From positions 1 through 46,953 of the forward strand of contig JAGXGC010000025.1 in the NCBI GenBank assembly GCA_024636935.1: a stretch of DNA of 46,953 nucleotides. Reading direction: 5' to 3'. The position numbers and the translations under genes are program-made. This DNA comes from Sideroxydans sp. Lineage in GTDB: Bacteria > Pseudomonadota > Gammaproteobacteria > Burkholderiales > Gallionellaceae. A model generated the notes under the pieces. The model did not search any database and had not been told where the DNA came from. It saw only the letters and a program-made list of their open reading frames with translations. Position 1 is the first letter of the stretch, and the number at the start of each line of letters is the position of its first letter. Below are positions 8,530 to 15,532 of this stretch, piece by piece.

Positions 8530-8954
8530 GTCACGGTATCCGGCGCCGGGCAAGGTTCGGAACGAAGGCAGATGGGGCAGGGCTCATCTTTTAGCTGACT
8601 GTCGTTGAGGCCGATCCAGGCATCCACTGCCTTGGCTTCGAAACCTGCGCGCAGTTCACCGTCGATATCCATCAGGGGACGGCGGATGAGCAGCGGTTGT
8701 TCCACCATCATCGCCAGTGCTTCAACTTCAGTGTAAGCAGCCGGATCGATCTCGCCCGACTTCACGCTGGGTGCGGACGGGTTGAACCATTTCTCGACTG
8801 CCATCTCGCCGAAAAAAGGACGCAGTTTTTCTGTCGTCCATTTTTCGATGAGCAGATTCTTCGGCAACACGGTGTGACCCGACGCGGCCAGCCACACCTT
8901 TTGTTTGGTGTTGTTGCCGCAGCCGGGTTTCTCGTAGAAGACGATGGTGGCCAT
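8526..8954 (-). CDS. nifO: NifO, ArsC-like nitrogenase-associated protein
   Basis: A 142-residue thioredoxin-fold protein of the ArsC/Spx type known as nitrogenase-associated protein (NifO in Azotobacter). The N-terminus MATIVFYEKPGCGNNTKQKVWL has the family fold and single-cysteine PGC motif; QPLLIRRPLMDIDGE is the usual ArsC-like segment before the last strand. A C-terminal tail with CPICLRSEPC carries three more cysteines and may bind a metal. The longer open frame that reaches 9104 is not credible because it covers the ferredoxin gene. NifO is thought to affect molybdenum use between nitrogenase and nitrate reductase; that role is from the family. Confidence 0.83.
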   Translation of the reverse strand: MATIVFYEKPGCGNNTKQKVWLAASGHTVLPKNLLIEKWTTEKLRPFFGEMAVEKWFNPSAPSVKSGEIDPAAYTEVEALAMMVEQPLLIRRPLMDIDGELRAGFEAKAVDAWIGLNDSQLKDEPCPICLRSEPCPAPDTVT

Positions 8955-8959
8955 GATGC

Positions 8960-9214
8960 TTACGCGGCCAACTTCTCTGGCGGGATGCCGGTCAGAGAGC
9001 CGGGTGGGTTGAGCTCCACGCCGTCTTCGTTGAGGATCGCGCCTTCGATCGGGCAGATGCTTGCGCATTGCGGTTCTTCGAAATCGCCTGCGCATTCCGT
9101 GCACTTCTCAGCGTCGATGAGGAAGTGTGGCTTCGCCTCATAGATCGCCTTGCTCGGGCACAGCGGTTCGCAGGCATAGCAGTTGGTACAGGATTCGATG
9201 ATCTCAAATGCCAT
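8960..9214 (-). CDS. fdxN: FdxN-type 2[4Fe-4S] ferredoxin
   Basis: An 84-residue ferredoxin with two cluster motifs: CTNCYACEPLCP (C-x2-C-x2-C-x3-C) and CTECAGDFEEPQCASICP (C-x2-C-x8-C-x3-C). The wider spacing in the second motif is typical of nif-linked FdxN proteins encoded next to nifB. FdxN proteins are low-potential carriers that feed electrons to nitrogenase or to NifB. It is separated from nifB by repeat copy B, and nifO begins six bases after its stop. Confidence 0.88.
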   Translation of the reverse strand: MAFEIIESCTNCYACEPLCPSKAIYEAKPHFLIDAEKCTECAGDFEEPQCASICPIEGAILNEDGVELNPPGSLTGIPPEKLAA

Positions 9215-9251
9215 GATGTATTTCCTTTGCTAAAACCATATTCATTAATCC

Positions 9252-9370
9252 GTCATTCCGGCGAAGGCCGGAATCCAGCTAATCTCAACACCCTCGCGCA
9301 GCGAGTCATCAGGTGTTGTCTGCTGCGCAGGTTCTTCCTTTGACTGGATTCCGGCCTTCGCCGGAATGAC
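9252..9370. repeat. inverted-repeat element, copy B (nifB-fdxN gap)
   Basis: A 119 bp element with 27-base arms at 9252-9278 and 9344-9370. The arms start GTCATTCCGGCGAAGGCC and end GCCGGAATGAC, and are exact inverted copies except at the inner GAAGG/CTTCG centre, which is also complementary. The inside, about 65 bases, holds CGCGCAGCG and GCTGCGCAG, which can also pair. It nearly fills the gap between nifB and fdxN. Confidence 0.9.
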
Positions 9371-9378
9371 GGTCAAGC

Positions 9379-10875
9379 TCAAGCCACCTTCTGCTGCTCG
9401 TCCACTTTCTCTACCAGCTTGCCTGCGGCACGCATCTCTTCATAGACAGCCAGCACTGCATCTTCGATGGCTTCCATCGCGTGTTCGCCATTGGGCCGGA
9501 TGCCTGCGGCTTCCAGTGGGCCCCAAGGTTCGTAGCCGACCTTGCTGCACAACACCACTTCGCAACCCGAGAGTTCGCGGATGGTCACATCCAGTGCGCT
9601 CTCGCCGTCGCCGCAGGTGTCGCCACCTTCGCAATACGGTGTGGTCTTGCGGTGGCCGATGAAGCGCACGCCGTTGCTGGATGCTTCATAGATCAGGAAC
9701 TCGCTGGCATGACCGAAGTGTTCGTTGATGACGCCGCCGCTCTTGGTGGCGACCGCCATCAATACCGGACGGGTCACTTCTTTCTTCAGGCCTTCGATGC
9801 TGACCAGCTTGGTTTCCTTGGCAGCGTGTTTGCTTTCCAATTCTTCGTTGATGGCTGCGTGCACTTCGGCACGCATCTTCATCGCTGCGGGGTAATCGAT
9901 TTCCATCTCTTCGATCTTATCCAGCGTGAATTCAGAACCGCGGTCTTCGCCCAGCAGACCCACCGCATCGGCGCGGCACTGGCGGCAGTGACGCATCATG
10001 TTCATGTCGCCGGCACACGAGTCCTGCAATTCCTGTAGTTCTTCGTTGGTTGGGCCGCGCTGGCCGGTGAGGCCGTAGAACGTGCCGTGTTCCTCTTCCG
10101 AGATCAGCGGCATCACGTTGTGCAGGAATGCACCTTTGGCCTTTACGATCTTGGAAACTTCTTCCAGATGCTTGTCGTTCACGCCGGGGATCATCACCGA
10201 GTTCACTTTGACCAGCACGCCTTTGGCCACCAGCATCTCCAGCCCCTTCTGTTGTTGCTCGATGAGGATGGCTGCGCCTTCGCGACCTTTGATGCGCTTG
10301 TTGTTCCAAAAGATCCACGGATAGATCTTTGCGCCCACGTCCGGATCCACACAGTTGATGGTGATGGTCACGTGGTCGATGTTGTATTGGCACATCTCTT
10401 CGACGTTCGCCGGCAAGTTCAGGCCGTTGGTGGAGACACACAGTTTGATGTCCGGCGCCTGCTCGTTCAGCATGCGGAAGGTGTCGAAGGTACGCTGTGG
10501 ATTAGCCAGTGCGTCGCCGGGACCGGCGATGCCCAACACTGTCATCTGCGGGATGGTGGCCGCGACGGCCATCACCTTCTTCACTGCTTGCTTCGGATTG
10601 AGCACCTCGGAAACCACGCCGGGGCGTGACTCGTTGGAGCAATCGTATTTGCGGTTGCAGTAGTTGCACTGGATGTTGCAAGCCGGTGCGACAGCTACGT
10701 GCATACGCGCAAAATAATGGTGTGCTTCTTCGGAATAGCAGGGATGGTTCTTCACCTTGTCGCGGATACTATCCGGCAGGTGGTTCATTTGGTCGTCGGT
10801 CGAGCCGCACGAGCCCGAGGAACATCCGCCCTTGGCGGCTTCGCTTTCTGTGTTGTTCAAGACTGGTAGTTCCAC
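9379..10875 (-). CDS. nifB: NifB, radical SAM FeMo-cofactor synthase
   Basis: A 498-residue NifB, which converts Fe-S clusters to NifB-co, the core of FeMo-cofactor. An N-terminal radical SAM domain shows ACNIQCNYC (C-x3-C-x2-C) followed by NRKYDCSNESRPGV, and a C-terminal NifX-like domain starts near VAVATKSGGVINEHFGHA. The frame is open up to 11037, but the start is fixed at a GTG (10875): a GGAGG ribosome site lies eight bases before it, and the product then begins MELPVLNN, as in other NifB proteins, followed by KGGCSSGSCGS. A sigma-54 promoter at 10910-10923 fits this start with a leader of about 23 bases. It heads the accessory nif operon. Confidence 0.97.
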   Translation of the reverse strand: MELPVLNNTESEAAKGGCSSGSCGSTDDQMNHLPDSIRDKVKNHPCYSEEAHHYFARMHVAVAPACNIQCNYCNRKYDCSNESRPGVVSEVLNPKQAVKKVMAVAATIPQMTVLGIAGPGDALANPQRTFDTFRMLNEQAPDIKLCVSTNGLNLPANVEEMCQYNIDHVTITINCVDPDVGAKIYPWIFWNNKRIKGREGAAILIEQQQKGLEMLVAKGVLVKVNSVMIPGVNDKHLEEVSKIVKAKGAFLHNVMPLISEEEHGTFYGLTGQRGPTNEELQELQDSCAGDMNMMRHCRQCRADAVGLLGEDRGSEFTLDKIEEMEIDYPAAMKMRAEVHAAINEELESKHAAKETKLVSIEGLKKEVTRPVLMAVATKSGGVINEHFGHASEFLIYEASSNGVRFIGHRKTTPYCEGGDTCGDGESALDVTIRELSGCEVVLCSKVGYEPWGPLEAAGIRPNGEHAMEAIEDAVLAVYEEMRAAGKLVEKVDEQQKVA

Positions 10876-10909
10876 AATATGTCCTCCGGTTAGGTCCGCA
10901 TGACTATCA

Positions 10910-10923
10910 GCAAGCCGCGTGCC
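10910..10923 (-). promoter_or_regulatory. sigma-54 promoter of nifB
   Basis: On the minus strand the site reads GGCACGCGGCTTGC: GGCAC, five bases, TTGC, a near-perfect -24/-12 element. The predicted start of transcription near 10898 leaves a short leader containing the GGAGG site of nifB. Confidence 0.88.
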
Positions 10924-10987
10924 TGAAATGCTGGCACGCTTAACCCCTTGTTTTGTTGGGTAGCTACTTGGACGTTGTGGGCTTGCC

Positions 10988-11003
10988 TGTTGCAAATTGC
11001 ACA
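10988..11003. promoter_or_regulatory. NifA upstream activator site 1
   Basis: TGT-TGCAAATTGC-ACA, an exact TGT-N10-ACA site with a palindromic centre (TGCAAATTGC is nearly symmetric). It lies about 65 bases upstream of the nifB -24 element and about 140 bases upstream of the divergent sigma-54 promoter, both usual distances for NifA. Confidence 0.85.
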
Positions 11004-11020
11004 TGACATTCACGAAAGCT

Positions 11021-11036
11021 TGTGGCGAAGGCGACA
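11021..11036. promoter_or_regulatory. NifA upstream activator site 2
   Basis: TGT-GGCGAAGGCG-ACA, a second exact TGT-N10-ACA site 33 bases from site 1, about three helical turns, so both sites face the same side of the DNA. Confidence 0.75.
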
Positions 11037-11143
11037 AAAATCACCACGGCGGCGATACGGGGGGCGAGGGTAGGAGCAGATGGAATATATATAACGCTGC
11101 CTGCGCAATGGTTTAGAGAAATACTGCGGTATGCCACGGGAGT

Positions 11144-11158
11144 TGGCATTCAACTTGC
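11144..11158 (+). promoter_or_regulatory. sigma-54 promoter of the Fe-S oxidoreductase gene
   Basis: TGGCATTCAACTTGC: TGGCA and TTGC elements with the correct GG-N10-GC spacing. The expected transcription start (about 11170) is almost at the ATG at 11172, so the message would have little or no leader. Confidence 0.75.
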
Positions 11159-11171
11159 CTATATATAAGGT

Positions 11172-12530
11172 ATGAAACTTCATCTCGATTGGTCTTCCTA
11201 CGAAACCGCCGGACAAGGCGATGCCTACGCAGGCATTCCCGCGACCGGCGGCGACTTCGCCAAGGCGGTCGCGGTGTGCATCAGCGACAAACAATGTCAG
11301 CGCAAACCCAAGGGCGTGATGTGCCCCAGCTTCCGCGCTACAGACGATGTCGCACAATCGTCCGGCGGCAGAGTGCAAGTGCTCAAGGCTGCATTGAATG
11401 GCGAGCTGGGCGAGAACGCGTTCGCCGGATTGCAACTCGCTGCCGCGTTGGAATTGTGTGTCGGTTGCAAAGGCTGTAAACGCGAATGCGCCAACCAAGT
11501 CGACATGGCCGCCATCAAGATCGAATATCAAGCACAGCGTAACGCGCTGTCAGGAGTGTCGTTGCGCGAACGATTGATCGCCGACCTGCCACAACGATTG
11601 CATCACCATGCATTCATGCGCAGCATCATCCGCTGGCGCAACCGTTCACCGTGGTTGGCGAAGCTGGGCGAGACGTTCCTCGGCATCTCGGCCAAACGCA
11701 AACTGCCGGAGCCTTCTGCTGCACCCTATGTTGCACCTGCGTTCAGCACGGAAGCTATAAAAGACGATCGTGCCGTCATCCTGTTCGTCGATACCTTCTC
11801 CAACCATTTCGAACCGGAGGTCGCACAAGCCGCCCATCAAGTGTTGAGCGCCGCCGGTTATTGCGTCACTACTTTGCAGCCCGCAGTGGACGACAACGAA
11901 CCCGAACGCGCACTGTGTTGCGGTCGTACTTATCTTTCTCTCGGCCAAGTGGAACAAGCCAAGCGCGAAGCGCGCCGCATGCAACTCGCGTTGCGTCCCG
12001 CGCTGGCCGCAGGCACGCCCATCGTTGGCCTCGAACCTTCGTGCATTCTTTCGCTGCGCGACGATCATCTGAAACTTGGCTTGGGCGAAGAAGCTGTCGC
12101 GCTATCTAAGCAGGTCTACCTGTTCGAAGAATTCATCGCACGCGAAAACGACCGCAAGCGTCTCACGCTAGACCTCAAACCGCTGCCGCCGGGCAAGACA
12201 CTGGTGCACGGCCACTGTCACCAGAAAGCTGTCGGCGCGATGAAGTCTTTGCGAAAAGTGTTGCGCATGATCCCCGAGTTCGATTTTGAATTTATCGAAG
12301 CGAGCTGCTGTGGCATGGCCGGTAGTTTTGGCTTGGAAGCCGAGCACGCGGATATCTCGATGCAGATGGCCGAGCTGGATCTGTTGCCCGCACTGCGCGC
12401 CGCACCGGACGCCGCCATCCTCGCCAACGGATTCTCATGTCGTCACCAGATACGCGAAGGCGTGGAACGAAATGCGCAGCATGTCGCTTTGCTACTGCGC
12501 GATGCACTCAAGGAGAAAACACCATGTTGA
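11172..12530 (+). CDS. CCG-domain Fe-S oxidoreductase, nif-linked
   Basis: A 452-residue protein with a ferredoxin-like front part and two cysteine-rich CCG domains, as in GlpC/HdrB-type and the C-terminal half of FAD-linked oxidases. The front part shows CISDKQCQ...GVMCPSF and CVGCKGCKREC; the CCG domains show RALCCGRTY, EPSC, HGHCHQKAVG and ASCCGMAGSFG. It is probably cytosolic and passes electrons between Fe-S carriers or to a quinone-linked partner; the substrate is unknown. No flavin subunit is encoded beside it. The sigma-54 promoter and shared NifA sites tie it to nitrogen fixation. An AAGG sits only one base before the ATG, so translation may be leaderless. The stop overlaps the next gene. 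Confidence 0.85.
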   Translation: MKLHLDWSSYETAGQGDAYAGIPATGGDFAKAVAVCISDKQCQRKPKGVMCPSFRATDDVAQSSGGRVQVLKAALNGELGENAFAGLQLAAALELCVGCKGCKRECANQVDMAAIKIEYQAQRNALSGVSLRERLIADLPQRLHHHAFMRSIIRWRNRSPWLAKLGETFLGISAKRKLPEPSAAPYVAPAFSTEAIKDDRAVILFVDTFSNHFEPEVAQAAHQVLSAAGYCVTTLQPAVDDNEPERALCCGRTYLSLGQVEQAKREARRMQLALRPALAAGTPIVGLEPSCILSLRDDHLKLGLGEEAVALSKQVYLFEEFIARENDRKRLTLDLKPLPPGKTLVHGHCHQKAVGAMKSLRKVLRMIPEFDFEFIEASCCGMAGSFGLEAEHADISMQMAELDLLPALRAAPDAAILANGFSCRHQIREGVERNAQHVALLLRDALKEKTPC

Positions 12531-12874
12531 CTGGCGCACTACTCGGGCTGATGGAACAACTTGCCCTAAACATCATCACGCTCACCGAAGAAAGCAGTGA
12601 ACGCGAATTCTTCGACAGTCGCATCACACGTTCGCAGACGCTGATGATGTTGGGCAATCTGGCCAAGGCATGCTCCAACTTGCCACCTAGCGTCTGCGAG
12701 CGCTTGCCGCAGATAGATTGGGCCGCATGGCATGCCGTAAAGAACGCCCTCGCCAAGCCGGATCAACATCCTTTGCAGTTATGGGTGGCGATCAAAGAAC
12801 TGACACCGATGACATTGCAATATCTGTACGACTACAAGCGCTCACAACCGCAGTTGTTTTCGATGGTGATGTGA
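12524..12874 (+). CDS. HepT-like (DUF86-like) helical protein without the RNase motif
   Basis: A 116-residue protein, all helical in appearance. Its pattern follows HepT/DUF86 toxins: a leading helix (LNIITLTEESSEREFFDSRITRSQ, cut here by description only), then TLMMLGNLAKACSNLP, then RLPQIDWAAWHAV, then LQLWVAIKELTPMTLQYLY. Where HepT has the catalytic R-N-x-x-V-H motif this protein has VKNALAK, with no arginine or histidine in place. No MntA-like antitoxin nucleotidyltransferase is next to it. The start overlaps the upstream stop and has AAGGAG eight bases before it, so it is translated with the Fe-S oxidoreductase. Fold assignment is by pattern memory only. Confidence 0.6.
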   Translation: MLTGALLGLMEQLALNIITLTEESSEREFFDSRITRSQTLMMLGNLAKACSNLPPSVCERLPQIDWAAWHAVKNALAKPDQHPLQLWVAIKELTPMTLQYLYDYKRSQPQLFSMVM

Positions 12875-12989
12875 AGAAGTTGATGATGACTTCAATTATT
12901 CATGGCGCCATCACATTGTTGAAATGAGACATGGCTAACTTCCAGCACCTGTTTGAAATGATTGTTTAATGTGACTGATGGAGGTGTGA

Positions 12990-13172
12990 ATGGAACAATT
13001 TCTGATGATGATGGCGATGATAGTGGCGGGTACTGCGATCTTGATGTTCGGCATTCGGCTCAGCAGGAATGAAGCACGTAGTTTGGATGGATCGCCCACG
13101 GAGATCGCAAGCTGGGGCTCTGGATTCTTTCTGACATTTACCGGGCATGCAGCGCTGATGTCGTTCTTTTAA
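12990..13172 (+). CDS. 60-residue two-helix membrane protein (copy 1)
   Basis: A 60-residue protein with two hydrophobic segments, about residues 5-24 and 42-58, joined by a charged loop. A GGAGG ribosome site six bases before the ATG supports translation. It aligns without gaps over its full length with the protein at 20941-21123: 20 of 60 positions are identical, including MA-x-I-x2-G-x2-ILM-x-GI near the front, and TE-x3-WG-x2-F-x3-F in the second half. I do not recognise the family. It stands 115 bases after the HepT-like gene and could be part of that transcript. Confidence 0.75.
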   Translation: MEQFLMMMAMIVAGTAILMFGIRLSRNEARSLDGSPTEIASWGSGFFLTFTGHAALMSFF

Positions 13173-13194
13173 GTAGCTCGCGTAAGTGATGATC

Positions 13195-13220
13195 GGCCAT
13201 CCTCGATAAAGAGGGTGGCT
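13195..13220. terminator. possible bidirectional terminator hairpin
   Basis: Ten-base arms at 13195-13204 and 13211-13220 (GGCCATCCTC / GAGGGTGGCT) pair apart from a G-T and an end mismatch. It lies between convergent genes, but there is no clear T run. Confidence 0.4.
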
Positions 13221-13222
13221 GC

Positions 13223-13948
13223 TTATCTGGTGGTGAGTCGATACACCTTGTACTCGGCGTGGATATCGGGGAGCGATACTGATTTTGGATCGGCTTCGAA
13301 TACGCTTTCAACATAAGTCAGTTCGATGTTGAACCCCGTTGTGTACAAACTCGTGATCTCGTCATCCACACCGGTGGCTTGCTTCATAGTCGCATTCTCT
13401 GCGGCATCTTCGACCGTCAGCAAAAACACCTCGGCAGTGTCCGACACGATGCGACTCAACTGCGCGACATACAGTCCGCGTATCTCTTCCGGCAAAGCAG
13501 TGAGCGCAGAACGATCATAGACCGTATCGATGATGCCAATATCGCTCTGCGTCAGCGCGAAATAATCTCCGCATAAGATGCTGATCTTGCCTGCGCGCCA
13601 CAAAGTGGAGCCGCCCACTTGCTGTTGTGTTGGAAGCAGTCCGCTCTCACGAAAGAAATCCTCCACCGCCACCGGACTCAACTCCACACCGATGACCTCG
13701 TGCCCCTGCTGCGCAAGCCACAACATGTCCAGACTCTTGCCGCACAAGGGCACGAACACGCGACTGCCCTGCGGCAGTCCCAGTTCGGGCCAGAACTTAC
13801 TTAGCAATGGATTGACGACTGACTGATGGAAATCGGTGCGTTGATCGCGCCAGAATTCAAGCCACAGGTGGTTGTCCTGATCGATGCGTGGCGCATCAGA
13901 AGGCAGACCACGATTTGCTGCAGAATTCATAGTGACTTTCGGTGACAT
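13223..13948 (-). CDS. tpm: thiopurine S-methyltransferase family protein
   Basis: A 241-residue SAM-dependent methyltransferase of the bacterial thiopurine methyltransferase type. Diagnostic features are the N-terminal HLWLEFWRDQRTDFHQ, the SAM site RVFVPLCGKSLDMLWLAQQGHEVIGVELS, and CGDYFALTQSDIGIIDTVYDRSALTALP. Bacterial relatives methylate selenium and tellurium compounds as well as thiols. The ATG at 13948 was kept; an in-frame ATG at 13930 is also possible and neither has a clear ribosome site. It stands alone, convergent with the small membrane protein gene. Confidence 0.88.
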   Translation of the reverse strand: MSPKVTMNSAANRGLPSDAPRIDQDNHLWLEFWRDQRTDFHQSVVNPLLSKFWPELGLPQGSRVFVPLCGKSLDMLWLAQQGHEVIGVELSPVAVEDFFRESGLLPTQQQVGGSTLWRAGKISILCGDYFALTQSDIGIIDTVYDRSALTALPEEIRGLYVAQLSRIVSDTAEVFLLTVEDAAENATMKQATGVDDEITSLYTTGFNIELTYVESVFEADPKSVSLPDIHAEYKVYRLTTR

Positions 13949-14025
13949 GCAGCATGAGATGCATCGTCACTCAGTCTAACTGATTAACTGCAGCAGTTTC
14001 GGAAACAGATTTCTGTTCGTCCTAT

Positions 14026-15150
14026 TTAGTTCGCAGCTAAGCGCCACAAAGAAGTGATCTCTGCTGCACGTGCCGCATACAGCGGATCAGTCTTGTCAGC
14101 GGATTTCGGATGGTGTGGCGTGATGTCCAGACGTTCGATCACTTTCAATCCTGCTGTGTCGAACATCGCCAACAATTCTTCGCGTGTGCGCAGACCAAGA
14201 TGTTCCGCGATGTCGGAGATGATCAGCCAGCCTTCGCCGCCGGGTGTCAGGTGAGCGGACAGCCCACTGATGAAGCCGCGCAGCATGCGGCTGTCTGGAT
14301 CGTAGATCGCGTGTTCCACCGGTGAGCTGGGGCGTGCGGGGATCCATGGTGGGTTGCAGACGATGAGCGGGGCTTTGCCTTCGGGGAAAAGGTCGGCCTC
14401 GATCACTTCGACTCTTTCGATCAGCTTGAGGCGCGTCAAGTTGTCGCGTGCGCAACTCAATGCGCGTGGATCTTGATCGGTGGCGACGATGCGTTGCACA
14501 CCGCGTTGTGCCAGCAATGCAGCCAGCACGCCGGTACCGGTGCCGATATCGAAAGCGAGTTCGGTCGAAGGTAATGGAGCTTGATTCACCAGCTCCAGGT
14601 ATTCACCGCGCACCGGCGAGAACACGCCGTAATGCGGATGGATGCGTTCATTCAATAACGGGATCTCCACACCTTTCTTGCGCCACTCGTGCGCGCCGAC
14701 CAAGCCGAGCAACTCGCGCAATGATGCGACGGACTCGGTTCTGCTGCGTCCGTAGGCTTCGTTGCATGCCAGACGCATATCCGGTGCGCGGCGCAAAGGG
14801 ATGCTGTAATCCGCATCCAGCGGGATCAAGATCATCGCTAATGTGCGCGCACGTTGCGACTGCGCCTGACGATGCAGGTGGAATGCTTCGCCTGGCAGTT
14901 CGGCTGTCTTGCGCGAACGTTCCGTCTTGCGCATGTTGCGTCGTGACATCGCCAGCAACAACTGCCGCGCATTCTGGAAATCGCCACGCCACAACAACGC
15001 CGTCCCCTCGCTAGCCAGACGATAGGCGTCAGTCGCCTTCATCGTGTCGTCCGCGATGACCACGCGCTTGGGCGGCGGCATGCCGCTCTCTGAACGCCAA
15101 TGGGCTTTGCGCGATTTGTTCGATTCGTTCCAATTGATGAGGGGATGCAT
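14026..15150 (-). CDS. class I SAM methyltransferase, PrmC/HemK-like
   Basis: A 374-residue methyltransferase. The SAM site is FDIGTGTGVLAALLAQRG near residues 196-213 and the catalytic NPPW motif, typical of N-methyltransferases acting on glutamine or nucleic-acid amino groups, is in LIVCNPPWIPARP. The N-terminal ~150 residues are rich in charged residues and not recognisable. An AGGA ribosome site six bases before the ATG supports the start. It is not the full PrmC; the target is unknown. Confidence 0.8.
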   Translation of the reverse strand: MHPLINWNESNKSRKAHWRSESGMPPPKRVVIADDTMKATDAYRLASEGTALLWRGDFQNARQLLLAMSRRNMRKTERSRKTAELPGEAFHLHRQAQSQRARTLAMILIPLDADYSIPLRRAPDMRLACNEAYGRSRTESVASLRELLGLVGAHEWRKKGVEIPLLNERIHPHYGVFSPVRGEYLELVNQAPLPSTELAFDIGTGTGVLAALLAQRGVQRIVATDQDPRALSCARDNLTRLKLIERVEVIEADLFPEGKAPLIVCNPPWIPARPSSPVEHAIYDPDSRMLRGFISGLSAHLTPGGEGWLIISDIAEHLGLRTREELLAMFDTAGLKVIERLDITPHHPKSADKTDPLYAARAAEITSLWRLAAN

Positions 15151-15532
15151 GGGATTCCTGTGGTGGTTGCGCAGCGAGAGGAGGTGTCAGAGCGGCGCCG
15201 GTTTGGGAGCGGATGATAACTCAATGCACCCATAGGCTGGCCTGGTGACTGGGGTTATGTAGATAAAGTGGTTTGGTAGGCGTCCCCCGTTGTTGCGAAT
15301 AACCTTTAAAAATCAGGTTTATGTTGCGGCAGCTTGCCCGTAAAATGATTGCGGATATGTACTGCAGAGCTTTAGTTTCGTGCTGCAAATGAAAGCAAGA
15401 TCGCTACCGCGTTCATTCGGCGTGAATACCAGCTTGGTTCTGCTCAGTCAGAGTATCTGTAACGCAATGATCATTGATTCCCCGCCCATCCGGATCGGAT
15501 GGGCGGGGAATCTCTTATTAAAGGGGAGTGGC
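15151..15532. other. intergenic region before the kinase-GGDEF gene
   Basis: About 380 bases between divergent genes. The only strong structure is the hairpin at 15476-15512. The frame of the kinase gene is open back to 15380, but the extension is not kinase-like and the ribosome site favours 15533. Confidence 0.5.
15476..15512 (+). promoter_or_regulatory. perfect 16-bp stem-loop in the leader of the kinase-GGDEF gene
   Basis: Arms at 15476-15491 and 15497-15512 (GATTCCCCGCCCATCC / GGATGGGCGGGGAATC) are exactly complementary, with a GGATC loop. It ends eight bases before an AAGGGGAG ribosome site. There is no T run directly after it, so it may be a leader control element or mRNA stabiliser rather than a normal terminator. 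Confidence 0.7.

Noticed and set aside
8955..9104. Upstream extension of nifO
   Set aside because: It overlaps the fdxN-type ferredoxin gene and has an arginine-rich, shadow-like composition.
10876..11037. Upstream extension of nifB to 11037
   Set aside because: It would run through the sigma-54 promoter and NifA sites; the GTG with GGAGG gives a normal NifB start.
12930..12945. Possible sigma-54 site before the small membrane protein (TGGCTAACTTCCAGC)
   Set aside because: GG-N10-GC spacing is right, but both elements differ too much from TGGCAC and TTGC.
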